Shown piece after piece: positions 1 through 12,494 of a stretch of 64,000 nt of DNA (within the stretch, counting starts at the first letter, position 1; each line of letters opens with the position of its first letter). The notes under the pieces were generated by a model. That model was not told the DNA's origin, made no database searches, and worked only from the letters and a program-made list of their open reading frames with translations. The position numbers and the translations under genes were made by a program. The stretch lies in contig CBFFRP010000374.1 of assembly GCA_965644295.1 (NCBI GenBank), positions 1 through 64,000 of the forward strand, in the 5' to 3' direction. This DNA is from Paraphysomonas bandaiensis. Its lineage: Eukaryota; Chrysophyceae.

Positions 1-730
1 AACCATCCTATAAAACAACAACAATGACATCACATGAGTCTCTTAGCACTGTATATGCATGTATATCACTGTATATGCATGTATATCACTGTATATGCAT
101 GTATATCACTGTATATGTATGTATATCACTGTATATGCATGTATGTATGATGTATGTATATCACTGTATATGTATATGTATGTATATGGGGGTTACTTAC
201 ATTGTTTCTTATAGTGATATCTGCTCCTTTGCTGATGAGATATTCACATGTATCTCTGTGACCTTCAGAGGCAGCCTTGTGAAGAGCTGTCCAACCAACC
301 TATAAAACAACAATAACATCACATGAGCCCTCTTAGCACTGTATATGTATGTATGTATGTATGTATATCACTGTATATGTATATGTATGTATATGGGGGT
401 TACTTACATTGTTTCTTATAGTGATATCTGCTCCTTTGCTGATGAGATATTCACATGTATCTCTGTGACCATTATAGGCAGCATAGTGAAGAGCTGTAGA
501 ACCATACTATAAAACAACAACAATAACATCACATGAGCCCTCTCAGTACTGTATATGTATGTATATCACTGTATATGTATGTATGTATGTATGTATATCA
601 CTGTATATGCATGTATAGGGGGGTTACTTACATTGTTTCTTATAGTGATATCTGCTCCTTTGCTGATGAGATATTCACATGTATCTCTGTGACCTTCAGA
701 GGCAGCCTTGTGAAGAGCTGTCCAACCAAC
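1..730 (-). CDS. Partial ankyrin-repeat gene, tandem 99-nt repeat exons
   Basis: Three complete exons lie at 632-730, 408-506 and 201-299, with the first 7 nt of a fourth at 1-7. Each full exon is exactly 99 nt and phase 0, and encodes one 33-residue ankyrin repeat containing the TALH and GHRDTCEYLISKGAD motifs. Each is bounded by an acceptor ending TTTTATAG and a donor GTAAGTAACCCC. Exons 632-730 and 201-299 read as identical; the middle one differs only in its first half. Ankyrin repeats form protein-binding solenoids. The gene runs off the window start and its 5' end was not found. The exon-per-repeat layout with near-identical introns indicates recent tandem duplication. Confidence 0.75.
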
Positions 731-840
731 CTATAAAACAACAATAACATCACATGAGCCCTCTTAGCACTGTATATGTATGTATATCACTGTATATGTA
801 TGTATATCACTGTATATGTATGTATATCACTGTATGTATG
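45..840. repeat. (TATG)-type microsatellites inside the ankyrin introns
   Basis: The introns between the ankyrin exons are built from short blocks of TGTATATCACTGTATATG and TATG repeats. They are copied along with the exons, giving units of roughly 207-224 bp. Confidence 0.8.
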
Positions 841-1164
841 CGAAGGAGAATACAGCGCAGTAGATAGGAAGTGTTCTTTTCAGTTTAGTACTTGAAGTGA
901 CTGTATAAGATACGCATAGGGTACATAGGAGTGTATGGTGTAATATTATGCAGTGTTTTGTGTACGGCTGTAGACTAGAGGCATAATTTCCTCTTAATGA
1001 TAAGTTCTGTAGTAACTATAAAGAGATCCTTGCTTTGACTACCTGTAGCGTAGACTGTGTAAAAAGGCAACGGGGGTATTCCGTCCGTATACGATTAGCA
1101 ACGTCCGTTAACAACCAGACCGAGTACCGCATACTTTCTCTACGTAAGAGGAAATTAGGAAAAT
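841..1164. other. No gene recognised
   Basis: This stretch lies between the ankyrin introns and the gag fragment. It holds no recognisable LTR end, splice-bounded exon or RNA gene. Confidence 0.4.
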
Positions 1165-1602
1165 ATGAAGAAAAATGGGACCGAAAAACCCAAGAGGTTT
1201 GCAAGATATCCATCGCAATCAACCAGAGATACATCAGAATCAGTGCCGAAGTTGCGATATGGCGCAAACAGCAACCTGGCGACGTTCAAGCAGAAGATGG
1301 TAGTGGCAGCTATGGAGAAGTACGGAAACCTTGCAAGACTGTTGGAACTCGACGAGTATTATGAGCCTGATCCAATCGAATTGAGTGATTACGATAAAAG
1401 AACAGATCCGCTTGGCATACAGCTCGATCGAATGAAGAATAAGATCAAGACCAGGGATAGGCTGATATCTGAGATGGAAAACAACAGAACGCCATTCTAC
1501 GGATATATGCTCAGACATTTAAGCAACGAGTCTTTGGATGCAATCAAACTGTTAGACGAATACGAGCAAATACGCCTCCCAGCTATTGAATGCCTGAGAT
1601 AA
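1165..1602 (+). pseudogene. Copia-type gag fragment
   Basis: A 145-codon reading frame starts at an ATG and carries a Lys/Arg-rich N-terminus. It is followed by helical text such as LDRMKNKIKTRDRL and LSNESLDAIKLLDEYEQI, which resembles the helical core of Ty1/copia capsid (UBN2-like) proteins. It is on the opposite strand to the adjoining pol copy. Its last codons, from about 1570, already lie in sequence shared with the 3' end of the second copia element (60409 onward). The frame therefore crosses a rearrangement junction and stops by chance. No protease or zinc knuckle follows. The gag assignment rests on pattern resemblance only. Confidence 0.5.
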
Positions 1603-4600
1603 AAAAATTCTTGACAGTAAAATAGACTCATCTCTAAGTCTAAACCTCTGTCTAAAAAACTCAGTACCTACTTGCGCCTTCTTTTATCCCTTGGTCCCTC
1701 ATTAATCACTTCAGTGGAACTCTTAACTTTCTCTCCAAGATTTCTCTTTCTCTGCTCCATATATGATAAACCAACCAATGACTTTGTATAAATATCTGCT
1801 GCTTGTTGCGATGTATGCACATGCACTAACTTAATCGTATTGAACTGATTGGGATCCACGTGCTCTCTCACCATGTGATACTTAATCTCAATGTGCTTCG
1901 ACTTCTTGTGAAACACTGGGTTTTCGGCCAAATCCTGGGCACTCTGACTGTCGATGAAGAATGGTGTGGGTTTGATGAGCCTCAACTTAATCTCACCCGT
2001 CACCCCCCGAACCCATAGCACTTCTTGGAGACCCGAGTAAATACACTGATACTCAGACTGCATGCTTGACGTTGCCACTGTCGTCTGCAGTTTGGACTGC
2101 CAGACTATAGGCCCTCCCGCTGCAAACCCAACGTACCCCGACGTGGACTTCCTGGAGAGCTGATCTCCCGCCCAATCCGCGTCAGTAAACATATGGAAGT
2201 CGAACCGTCTACTCCCATATTGAATCCCTTTGTCAATAGAACCACGAATATATTGCCATACATGTGTTAATAGCTTGCATACTTCAATATTCACCTTATT
2301 ACTGAACCGAGACAGTACTCCCACTGCATAGGCTATATCCGGCCTCGTGTTCATCGATAGATATAGTAATGCACCTATCAGCGGCCGATATGGGAAGTTA
2401 TCTACTATAAGCTGTTCCTCCTCGGTATGCTCATGCCGCGCCCCTTTTGCCACTAAATCCATTGCTTCCGCCGGTAGAGGACTCTTCCGTACCTTTCGCG
2501 GTGACCCAAGATACTTTTCAAACTTTTCTAAGATCTTAGCCGCATATACTGATTGGTCAAGACGAATATACTCTGGCGTTCTTGTGACTCGAACATTCAG
2601 AAAATGTTCCATCTCGCCCATATCCTTCATATCAAACCGGGCACACAGTTGAGCTTTTAATATCCTTCACTATGTTGACATCACGACCTAACACTAGGAT
2701 ATCATCCACATATATCGTTAATAATATCAATTCATCGCCCTTATACTGATAATACAAACACGGGTCTAATACACATGGTTTAAAAATGCATAGATCGTAT
2801 GAATTTATCCAATGTTTTCCACCACGACCGCGGGGAACTCCGAAGCCCGTATAACGACTTCTTCAACTTAAAGCAGTACCCCTCAGGCAGCTGAAAGTCC
2901 GGAGTTGCCTTCATACATACATCCCCCTCTATATCTGCATATAGAAATGCGTTAGACACATCCAGTCGATTGAATTACCATGTTCATCACGAAAGCTATG
3001 GCGATTAACAGTCGCACTGTTACCCCTTTAGCAACGGGTGCGAAATGGTTCGCCCAACCACTCGACTGCTGTCCACAACCGATTGCTACAAGACGAGCCT
3101 TATATCGGCGGACCTCTCCCTCCTTATCGTACTTCTTTCCATAGACGTACTTGGAGTGCAGTGGGACGACTCCGTCCGGTATACGAGTCACCTCCATGGT
3201 GTCTCGCTTCGCCAAACCCTCTCGCTCTACACGGCGAGCTCGTCTCCACTCCCTGTGCTCGGCACTCTCCAAGGACTCACGATGTGTCTGAGGCACTGTC
3301 GACTCTTCCGCTGACATCCACACTGAGTCTGCCTCCCGCAAAAGGTCACTCACATCACTCTCATCACTCAAATGATGGATTTGTCCTAACACCGACACAT
3401 TCGTTACCGTCCTTGGAGTTCTTGCGCGTTTGCCGTGCGGATGATTCTCGGCAGGGTCCCTTCCCCCGAAGGTAATGCTGAGTCAGCCTGGGGCTGCACC
3501 TGCCCACTTTCCGACTGCTGTGGCACCACTCCGCTGATACCGCCGTCACGGTTGTCAGTAACTCTGGCCCTAACCACCCTCTGCGCAAGATCCTCTGTCA
3601 TCTTCTTGATGTCAGCAATATGAATAGGAGTTTTATCCTCCACTTGAACCTGGTTACCAGTAACCAACGACCGGTATCCTACAATAAGTCCCTTCCTTAT
3701 CACCACTCTGTTAGTCTTGTATAGCAGACCACCATCCTCATGGTGCTTTCCGATAAGATACTCAAACTCACCCGGTTGACGAGCCTCGGGATCTATAGCC
3801 ACTTGAGCCTCCTCCAGCTCTCTATAATAATCCTGAGACCTCTCAGGTACCGATTCATCAAATAATACATGTACAGAGTGTACTACGGTGTCCCCCACTA
3901 GCACCTTGTATCCTTTTCGATCAGCTGGATACCCTATGAAATAACCTGTCATTGCTTTTGTCCTCCCAGTCCTTCCTCCTGTCGGCCTTGGGTGTTAGCA
4001 CATATGCTTTGCACCCCCATTTCCGTAGCCACGATAGGCTGGGAACGCTCCCCCCTGGGACACACTCATATGGAGACATCCATCCTTGCCACGTCCGAGT
4101 TGGCATTCGTCGCACAATGTAACATGCAGTTTGATAAGCATCAAACCAGAACGACTTTGGAAGTCCAGATGCCGTCAACATCGTCAGTGTCATCTCCCCA
4201 ATTGTTCGGAATTTCCTCTCAGACACCGCGTTGAGCTCTGGCGTGTCTCGTGTTGTATGTGACACCCGAGTCCCATATCGCTGCAACAGATACTCTCTTA
4301 TCTGCTGACTAATAAGTTCGGATCCTCCATCGGCATGATACTCCACTATACGGTTCCACCCTCGTACTTCACTAAGTGGACCTCGCACAAGTGTCGTAGA
4401 CATTTGAACACCTCCTCTCCGCTTCGAGTCCTCAGTCCATATTCCCATATCATCTTTGTTGCTAAGTCCGTAAATAGGAGCACGTACTTATACCCTTGTC
4501 TGGATTCACAATTGAGATAGACGGAGATGTCCGCTGTTACTCTTTCCAGGAACCTGACTGCGCTTAGCTCTTCGTTGTCCCGTGATTTGAACGAATGCCT

Positions 4601-4636
4601 GGTTATCTTTCGCCTGGCACACCATTTACACAGGGG
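1570..4636 (-). mobile_element. Truncated, frameshifted Ty1/copia pol copy
   Basis: This is a near-identical copy of the element at 60409-63470. In minus-strand order it holds part of integrase, then reverse transcriptase, then RNase H (frames near 3921-4448, 3404-3952, 2952-3398 and 1668-2630). It lacks the 5' half of integrase: homology stops at about 4636, where the 288-bp repeat begins. It also lacks the polypurine tract and 3' LTR: homology stops at about 1570, where the inverted gag scrap begins. Compared with the other copy it shows single-base indels near 2655, 2790, 2970, 3450, 3957, 4050, 4360 and 4610, mostly in short homopolymers. As assembled it cannot encode a full polyprotein. 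Confidence 0.9.
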
Positions 4637-4922
4637 CTTAAGCTGGAATGTAGGGATGTGAAAGTAGACACTTACAGAACACTGTTGTGAATCCCTACTT
4701 GACATACTGGTGCATTAACTTAATATTGGTGTATTGTACCTATCAGATTTTTTCTGACATGAGTATTATTATCTGCAGGTTTTGATGAATCGAATCCGGA
4801 TCGTGTGACTGGAGCCCTTTATTGATATAGCGCCTTCAAACTATTCCTATACTAAAGACATATAATGCAGCTTCGAGGTAAGATATGAATTAATGCTAAA
4901 ACAAGTTACTACAGTAATTACA
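4635..4922. repeat. 288-bp repeat, copy A
   Basis: Matches 12495-12782 over 288 bp with no difference visible by eye (constant offset of 7860). It abuts the truncated integrase on one side and interrupts the third exon of the membrane-protein gene on the other. Read on the minus strand it begins TGTAATTACTG and contains AATAAA, so a solo LTR of another element is possible. No clear terminal inverted repeat or target duplication was seen. Confidence 0.85.
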
Positions 4923-6083
4923 TAACCTCTAGCCACAGTGACTGGCTCTTCTCCGGAAGCTAACACATTTGAGGTGATAGCGGAATACCTGTCATAGTCA
5001 ACAGAACATGCTGTGACTGTGGAGTAGGGGTAGGCTGGGCGGGCGACACTGCCATCTAATGCAGGACTTTCTGCCACAGCAGATGCAACAGCAACGGGAG
5101 TATAAGCTGCTCGCATGCTATCCCCATATTTGTAATTTAATTTCACGTCAGTTACCTGGTAAATACATTTAGCAGTGTATGTCATGAGTAGAAGACACAA
5201 CGGCGCTGGCGATAGCCGTTTATGTTTATGTAACACCACACATACATTTAATGTGAAGTCAATACCTGAGAGTCATCTAACAGTGGATCTACAGGAGGCA
5301 AACATGCCACACCACATTCACACCCCGCATTTCTCTCATAGTAATCACATGGCGCCTTAGCGGCCCTAACAATAAGAGTAGATCTATGTAGCGAGCGAGG
5401 AGTGGTGTACTGTGCCAATAATGACTCCCGAGTTGGCAAGTGGGCAATGTCGATTTTTAAGGAGAAATGCGCTCCGTGTAATGGGTGAGTGTGATGTTGT
5501 TTTCGGCAATCTAACTGAAGTCGTAACTACCGAATACGTGAGATATATTCAAAACACATGAAATAAGAACAGTTAAATGTTTATACGTATTCACACAGTG
5601 TATATATACAATCACATATCACTTCATCGCACTTATGCATAGTAAAAGAGTTACCTGTAATCCACGTGGTTTGAATAGATATTTGTTATACTTAGCAAGA
5701 ATTCGATACAGAGCATTCATAGATCGTCGACGAGATAGAGAACCATGCCAGATATATCCCATACAAGACAGACATAGTAGTGATAGTGCTAATATCCATG
5801 AGTATATAAGAGATGCTGCTATGAATAGTATACAGAGGGAGTATACAGGTATACGAGATGAGATTGATTGATAGAGATCAGTATGAAATGTATGAGTAAA
5901 TTCAGTCCATTCACATTCACGTATACGTTGTCTGATATAGAGATTATTGGGATATGGTAGAGGTGTGAGTTTATTGGGAAAGAAGGGCTTGTAGTAGTAA
6001 GCTGGAGATGTGAGGATCTTATGGAGGGGGATTGTGTATGTATAGGAGGATATAGATTGCTCTATATTGCTAATAGAGCTCAT
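4923..6083 (-). CDS. Truncated membrane-protein gene, Erf4/GOLGA7-like candidate
   Basis: Exons are 5655-6083 (143 codons from an ATG), 5266-5526 (87 codons) and 5155 down to about 4923. All junctions are phase 0 with GT...AG introns. The third exon runs into the 288-bp repeat, so the 3' end is missing or altered. The protein has a membrane hairpin around residues 80-112, followed by a basic stretch and the pattern LYRILAKYNKYLFKPRGLQ, then a beta segment FSLKIDI. Erf4/GOLGA7 proteins, partners of DHHC palmitoyltransferases, share a membrane-associated segment, an N...Y...GL pattern and a closing LR.IEI strand. That resemblance is the only basis for the name. The Ala/Pro-rich third exon is not recognised. 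Confidence 0.4.
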
Positions 6084-6663
6084 ATTAATGTATAGGATAT
6101 CATTGTATAGTACAGTCGAGGTGTTCTATCGTTATATGAGAGGCATATATATGTATAGTGGGGACTTGTGTGGATACTTGCTTCATATACAAGTGTGTTT
6201 AATAGGGTGGGTCCTGTATGGAGACTACCATACATAGTATGCCTATACGCCTATACGTCAATATGCCATACGTTTCTTGGAGATTTTAAATTCCTTCCGT
6301 TTGGTATACTGTGCTGTATATGTATTGTATACGTACCTACATACATATTGGATATACAAGTACCTACTGCTGTACAAACAGCCGTACATATACACCCGTA
6401 TATATAAGTGTAGAGTACATACATTTTAGTAGTAGTAGTGGGTTTTTTATGATATATCTCGAGAAAATCAGAGATATATTACAAAAAAATGACGAAAACC
6501 CGAATATACTGCAACTAAAAGCATCATACATACTGCTGTACTCTGTACATATAGACCACACAGCAGTGCAGTACAGTGTAATGTAGCTATATATGCATTA
6601 AGATAGAGTTCATTTACAAAGTAGTCTATATATCACTCATTTCCATCTATTATCATACAAACA
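6084..6663. other. AT-rich intergenic region
   Basis: This is the space between two divergently transcribed genes, rich in TATA/TGTA words. It presumably holds both promoters. No further gene was recognised; the short frames here look like chance. Confidence 0.45.
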
Positions 6664-7782
6664 ATGGATGATTTAAACACTAGTACTTATCCAATTACTG
6701 TAGTGTTTACATGGACTGATGATGTAACTTCTATTGCATCTATTGGACGTATATATAACGATCTCTCACTACTTACTGCATATCATCCAAAAAAATATGA
6801 AGTTCAAACAATATTAAAGTTATTTAAAAGTTCTATTAATAATTCTGAGTCATTACAATCATCTGATAAAAAAAGAAAGCGTGAAAGTAAAGCATCTATT
6901 GTATTTATTAAATATATGGATTGTAGTGCTACATGTGCATTATATTTAAATGACAAACATCAATATATACAATCGGATGTACTTATTGGTATATAATCCT
7001 TTCTATTCATATATTTATACTGATGATTGTATCTTCAGGTGGTCCAAATATGGAGACTCTGCTGACTGAACTTGGGAATCTAACTCATAGATCCTCATGG
7101 AAAGTACAAGGGAAGACATTTAGACTTGAAAACTTTATAGTATCAGCAGGTGCGTTGTGCTTTTATATGTTATTGTTATTTGAACATACGTCATAGGTAC
7201 TATGGAGCACGGTGCACTGTCAAACACTGGTGTATTAGAAGTTTCATACACGAATAAATGTGCATCTCGTACCGAAGCTCTGCGTTGTATCTACTCCTTA
7301 GCTGATAGTTTGATACCATCTGAGAATGCTCGGGCCTACAGTTCTGAACACAGATACATCAAATCTTTACCAGTGGATATTCCAGTGAAGGAAGAAGGTG
7401 CCACTCAGGCCAAGAAAAGTGAACCTAGCGAACAGGAAAGTAGTCAATCTGGGGAAAGTAATGCAGCAGGAGAGGTGGGATTATCTGACACATTTACATT
7501 GTCAGAGCGTTGTTTGCTCTGGGTAGATATGTTGCAATTAAAAATGTAATATATTGATACCGCGATTTCATGAAGCTGTATTTCTATTAGTTGTTTAGTT
7601 TTGAAACCTTTAATTTTTTAAACGAATATGTGAAAGTTATATTGCACTGGCCTGATGTATTTAGCAACTTCGTCAACGATTACGACATGATACCTGCCCA
7701 TGTTTCATTATCCAGTATGGTGAATGAAATTGATATTGTTGGAATACGGAATACGTTTGGCTCTCTAATCTCTAAGATATAA
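6664..7782 (+). CDS. MED20: Mediator subunit 20-like protein
   Basis: Exons are 6664-6988, 7039-7149, 7197-7522 and 7591-7782, joined by short GT...AG introns. The total is 954 nt (317 residues). The middle carries the Med20 fold signature: a Leu-rich segment METLLTELGNL, then SSWKVQGKTFRLENFIVSAG, then a strand GVLEVSY followed by a helix. Med20 belongs to the Mediator head module, which links activators to RNA polymerase II in the nucleus. The usual length is about 210 residues. This model is longer, with a Lys/Arg-rich insert near residue 75 and a Ser/Glu-rich insert in exon 3. The last exon is supported by its splice site and open phase but is poorly conserved. Confidence 0.5.
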
Positions 7783-7793
7783 AGAGTCTATCT

Positions 7794-7947
7794 ATATAGG
7801 TAGTGTTACTAAGTTGTTACTAAGTGTGAATAGAAGTAAGTGTTACTAAGTGTCGTTATTATTATCTATATCAATAACTACTGTATAGTATATAGGTAGT
7901 GTTACTAAGTTGTTACTAAGTGTGAATAGAAGTAAGTGTTACTAAGT
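7794..7947. repeat. Duplicated about 59-bp unit built on GTTACTAAGT
   Basis: A unit of about 59 bp, itself containing several GTTACTAAGT words, occurs at 7794-7852 and again at 7889-7947, just downstream of the Med20-like gene. Confidence 0.75.
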
Positions 7948-8466
7948 AGTTTGATTACAATAAAATTATATCTATTGACTATTGGTCATTTTCACAAGTG
8001 AGATCGTCAAGAGAAGTCTATTGTCTAATGACACACTTATCAAGCCGTAGTGTAATTGCACCAGAATGACATGCTCCATTTCACTTGGAATTGGAAAAAT
8101 TTAATTTATCTTGGAATTAGGCGTAGCACTGTTAGAACCTAACCCGCGTGATAGCAAGCTACGCAGTGTTAGAGGCAGGATTAGATATCACACTATATAT
8201 AAAAAGTGTAGTATAAAATATTTTGTGAGAACGCTAACTACAACCCACTCCTCTTATCAGAGTATGATTGATACAACTCTTACGCTAGTTGTCTTTCGTC
8301 AATCACACATCATCTGTAACCTCAGTACTACTACTAATATTGAAGTTAAAAAACGCAACAGCTCGAAAATAAGTAGTATTAGTTACTACGGATAGACACG
8401 TTACTAACTTAAGCAAGCGCTAGAACAAAATGCATATCCATTTCACAGATCTAGTCCATGGCGCAC
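7948..8466. other. Intergenic, no gene recognised
   Basis: This is convergent intergenic DNA between the Med20-like gene and V-ATPase A. It holds a short imperfect inverted pair, GCGTAGCACTGTTAG and CTACGCAGTGTTAG (about 8121-8175). No RNA gene was recognised. Confidence 0.4.
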
Positions 8467-10479
8467 TTACACATCGCCAATGGCCTGGAATCCCTCCTCA
8501 ATTTCTCTGCAGAGTGAATCATAGTATGCCTTCAACTCCTCGACAGGTGTCTTGGGGTTCTGAAGAAAAGTGCCAGTCAACATACATCTTTAACAAAGCA
8601 AAATTGCCCTTACCAAGAACTTCGCGTCGATGACCTTCTGCATGACAGCTCCCATGGTGGTCTTAATGTATGCCCAGGTAACCTTCTTCTCCGCAGGACT
8701 CTCAGCAATAGCACGCTGGCAGTTATCGTAGAAAGTAATGATACACTTGAGCATACCAATCTGTACAAACCCAATAAGAACACGACGCCAATATCTTAAT
8801 TCTACGTACCGACTTAGACAACGGGCAAGTGTAGTCGTATTCCGTGAAAGCGTTCTGGTACAGATAATCATCGATGATGATCTCCGCAACGTCCATCACA
8901 ACTTTCTGGTCCTCGGAGAGAGATTCCTTACCGACCAACTGCACGATCTCGGACAAGTTATCCTGTTGAGCGAGAATGTCACGAGCCTTGTTTCGGAGCT
9001 TGGAGTAGCTCTCGTCGTAATTGGTATTGAAGAACGGCTCAAGCACACGCATGTACTTGGTATAAGAGATAAGCCAGTTGACGGAAGGAAAGTGCTTTCT
9101 CTGGGCAAGCTTCTTGTCGAGACCCCAAAAGACCTGTACAATAGAGAGAGTAGCAGCCGTGACGGGATCGGAGAAATCTCCACCAGGAGGAGAGACAGCC
9201 TAAACAGATGTTACATTGACACAACATATGGTATCAATATACAACTCACCCCAACAATAGAAACTGTACCCTCCCTATCGGGGGAACCCAGGCAGCGCAC
9301 ACGACCGGCTCTCTCGTAAAAGGCAGCAAGACGAGCACCGAGGTAGGCAGGGTAACCAGAGTCGGCAGGCATCTCTCCAAGACGACCAGAGATCTCACGA
9401 AGTGCCTCGGCCCAACGAGAGGTAGAGTCAGCCATCATAGATACGTTCATGCCCTGGTCACGGAAGTACTCAGCGAGAGTGATACCAGTGTAAATAGAAG
9501 CCTCACGGGCAGCCACAGGCATGTTAGAGGTATTAGCTACGAGAGTGGTACGCTTCATGATTCCGACCTCCTTTCCATTGAAAGTCATTGTAAGCTCGGG
9601 GAATTCTGCGAGCACCTCAGCCATCTCGTTACCACGCTCACCACAACCAACGTACACAATGGCGTCGGAGTTAGAGTACTTGGATAGTGTTTGAGAGATA
9701 ACAGTCTTTCCGCACCCGAAAGCACCAGGCACAGCACAGGTACCACCCAGCACAGATGGGAAAACGGCATCGATACAACGGAGACCGGTGGTCAATGCAG
9801 CATTACCAGGGAGCTTCTCAACAGTAGGACGAGGACGACGCACAGGCCAGAAGTGTGACAAATTCAAAGTGTGAGTACGGTCGAGAGTCTCGTTGTACAC
9901 CTCCATAACTGGCTCATTGATGTGGAAAAGATCCTTTCCATCGGTTCCACCACCATAGATCTTGACAACTTCTCCATAAACGTGAGGGGGGCACATAATC
10001 TTGTGATCCGAAATGATTTCGTTCTCAAAAACAGATCCGAAAATATCACCACCAGAGATAGGGTCACCCTCTCTGAAGTTACCAGGAGTGAACTGCCACT
10101 GCTTAGAGGTATCAAGAGCGTTAATATCAACACCACGAGGAATGAAACAATCCTGTGATTGTTCAGCAATATCACTCAATGGACGCTGAATACCATCAAA
10201 GATAGTGTCCATAATACCCGGACCAAGCTCAACAGATAGAGGCTGTCTCTTACGGAGCACAGGATCACCAACAGTCAAACCAGATGTATCCTCATACACC
10301 TGAATAGATGCGGTATCACCTTCAAGTTTAATAATCTCTCCTACGAGCTTATGAAAGCCTACACGGACAAGTTCATACATTGCTGCACCAGACATGCCTT
10401 CAGCAATAACGAGTGGACCAGAGACTCTGAAGATGTAACCAAGATCACCTTCCTTTGCTTCATCGAAAATGTTGGCCAT
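8467..10479 (-). CDS. V-type proton ATPase catalytic subunit A
   Basis: Exons are 9250-10479, 8810-9199, 8614-8760 and 8467-8559. All junctions are phase 0 and the total is 1860 nt (619 residues, the normal length). Subunit A hydrolyses ATP in the V1 sector and drives proton pumping into endomembrane compartments. The Walker A motif GAFGCGKT is at residues 252-259. Further on are [30 protein letters not shown], and [18 protein letters not shown], the last split exactly by intron 1. The third intron uses the acceptor after CTTTTCTTCAG; an earlier AG would give a 26-nt intron and break the C-terminus. All catalytic motifs are present and the gene looks intact. Confidence 0.97.
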
Positions 10480-12494
10480 TTTGTTGTTTGTTAATGTGAA
10501 ATAGACAGTGTTGTTATCTATTGAGGAGGTGTGTAATAGTGAGAGCTATGCAGTGGGTTGCATGTGCATGGATCCATATGTATGTATGGTATGTATGTAT
10601 GCATGCAAAGGATGGGTGGAGTAGATCTTGTGATTTATACGGCATTTTTCATACTTTATCACAATATGCAAAAAAAAAATAGTCTGACATAAATATTTCT
10701 GTCAACAATATCGTATCTTCAACAGACACAAAGAATTATGGGATTTCAGTTTAGGATTTCTAATATGTACAGCCTGCATATAATCTTTTTTTCAGTTTAT
10801 ATAACAAATAAGACAGCATAAAAATCAGGCTTTTCCATATTATTGAGAAATGAAAATCATTATCTGCTATATAAAACTGGATTTTTATTGGAGATATTAT
10901 AGAAAAACGAAAAACCCACCGAAGTGTGTAATTGGAAACCCCAGTTTTTATTGGATTGTGTAATTCTAATTACACAGGAGTAAACAGATTTTTAACCTAT
11001 TTTTGAAGGCATCTATTCATAAAAGTCGGGTTTTATTTATGTAAGACGACAGTAACAATGATATATACTTACAGCATATCTTAAGACACAGATACTAATA
11101 AGTAGAATAACCTGCAGTAGAAGCGATAGTACATCCTAGACAAATGGACCCAGCTGCATTACACCTCATAATGCAAGGACAAAACGAAAGGAATGTATTG
11201 GAAGAATGTCCACACTATCCAGAGTACTCAACAATCTTATAGCTATACGACTTGGTTGGCTCAGTCGAAACAGATGATGATGTCCTGATGCATACTGGAC
11301 AAGCGCATGCATTAAAGATAATTTGAATCCTGGGGAAAAGAGTATTGTGACAATGTCTGTTCAGACGAATCTGCTTTGGTGACATGAGTGTGACTGTCGG
11401 CCATGAACTATATCTGTTACCCTTGACCACCGAAGGTTGCTCTTTCATGTAAAATTTTTACTGCTATAGAGGAATAAGTGAGCACAAAAGGAAAACATCA
11501 TCTCCACATGTGGAAGTGACATTGGTAGACTCGGTTTTGTTGACGTCAGGTGTGTACAATACCTGTATATGATATTTGATACTCACATCTGTTGCCAGAT
11601 AGCTCAAGGAGAAATACAGTTCAGTAGATTTAATTCCTCTGATATTTTACAAGCTAAGTATGTTCGAAACTGAAGCTAGGTAACAATATACTATATATAT
11701 ATATACTGAAGGTAGCTCAATATAGCCCAGGTAATGACTTCATCATGACATTGATATGCATGCAAGACATCTACATATATATATGATAATAGTAATCAAG
11801 CACTCGCTATAGAAATGTCTGGTAACTGGATATAATGAAATGGCAGTGCATCCATCTCCCACACTGTAAAATTATAACGATCGCGCATGCGTTTAATTTA
11901 GCTTGAGTTATACATTACGTATTTCCTTCAGTGCATATTGGGGATTGATTGTACTTGTAAAAACACATGCTAGAAATCAATTTACTGTCCACACCACTCT
12001 GTACATGCCTAGATCCATATCTCTGCTTCTATAACTATACTATCTCATAACTATATGAGCCCTGAATAGATCTCATTAATCTCTCTTTATTCCTTCCTTA
12101 TAACTCTCTTCTTTTCCCTTCTAATTACTACACACACTCTCATACATACATACATACATACATACATACATACATACATACATACATACATACTTACATA
12201 CATACATACATACATGTATATGTATATAATTATCTCCTCAATAGAATATTCCTCAATAGTAAAAGGACACTACTAAACAGTGTCTATTGTCCAGCCGTGT
12301 TGCTGAGTTCTCTGGGAAGCACTCCTTTGAAATGTATGACATAGTGAATGATGTTGAGATGTCCTGTTGTGTCACCATTGAAATCCTTGACGACTTTCTG
12401 GTGCGTAAAATGGAAAAATTTAATTTTGGCCCTTTTTGGCCCTCGGCCCGAGGCGGGCCGCAAAAAAACCTTATCCGTAAAATCCAATGCGGGA
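10480..12494. other. Long AT-rich intergenic region
   Basis: No exon chain could be supported on either strand. It contains a short AT array near 11690-11705, a CATA array at 12141-12214, and a GC-rich patch near 12425-12465. A minus frame at 12284-12565 crosses into the 288-bp repeat and is not recognised. Confidence 0.45.
12141..12214. repeat. (CATA)n microsatellite
   Basis: About 18 copies of a CATA tetranucleotide with one interruption (ACTTA). Confidence 0.95.

Noticed and set aside
8590-8889. A 26-nt intron in V-ATPase A using the AG before ATGTATG
   Set aside because: It puts the conserved C-terminus out of frame; the later acceptor after TTTTCTTCAG restores phase and gives a normal 59-bp intron.
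11215-11448. Minus-strand 77-codon frame
   Set aside because: No homology pattern, splice partner or compositional signal.
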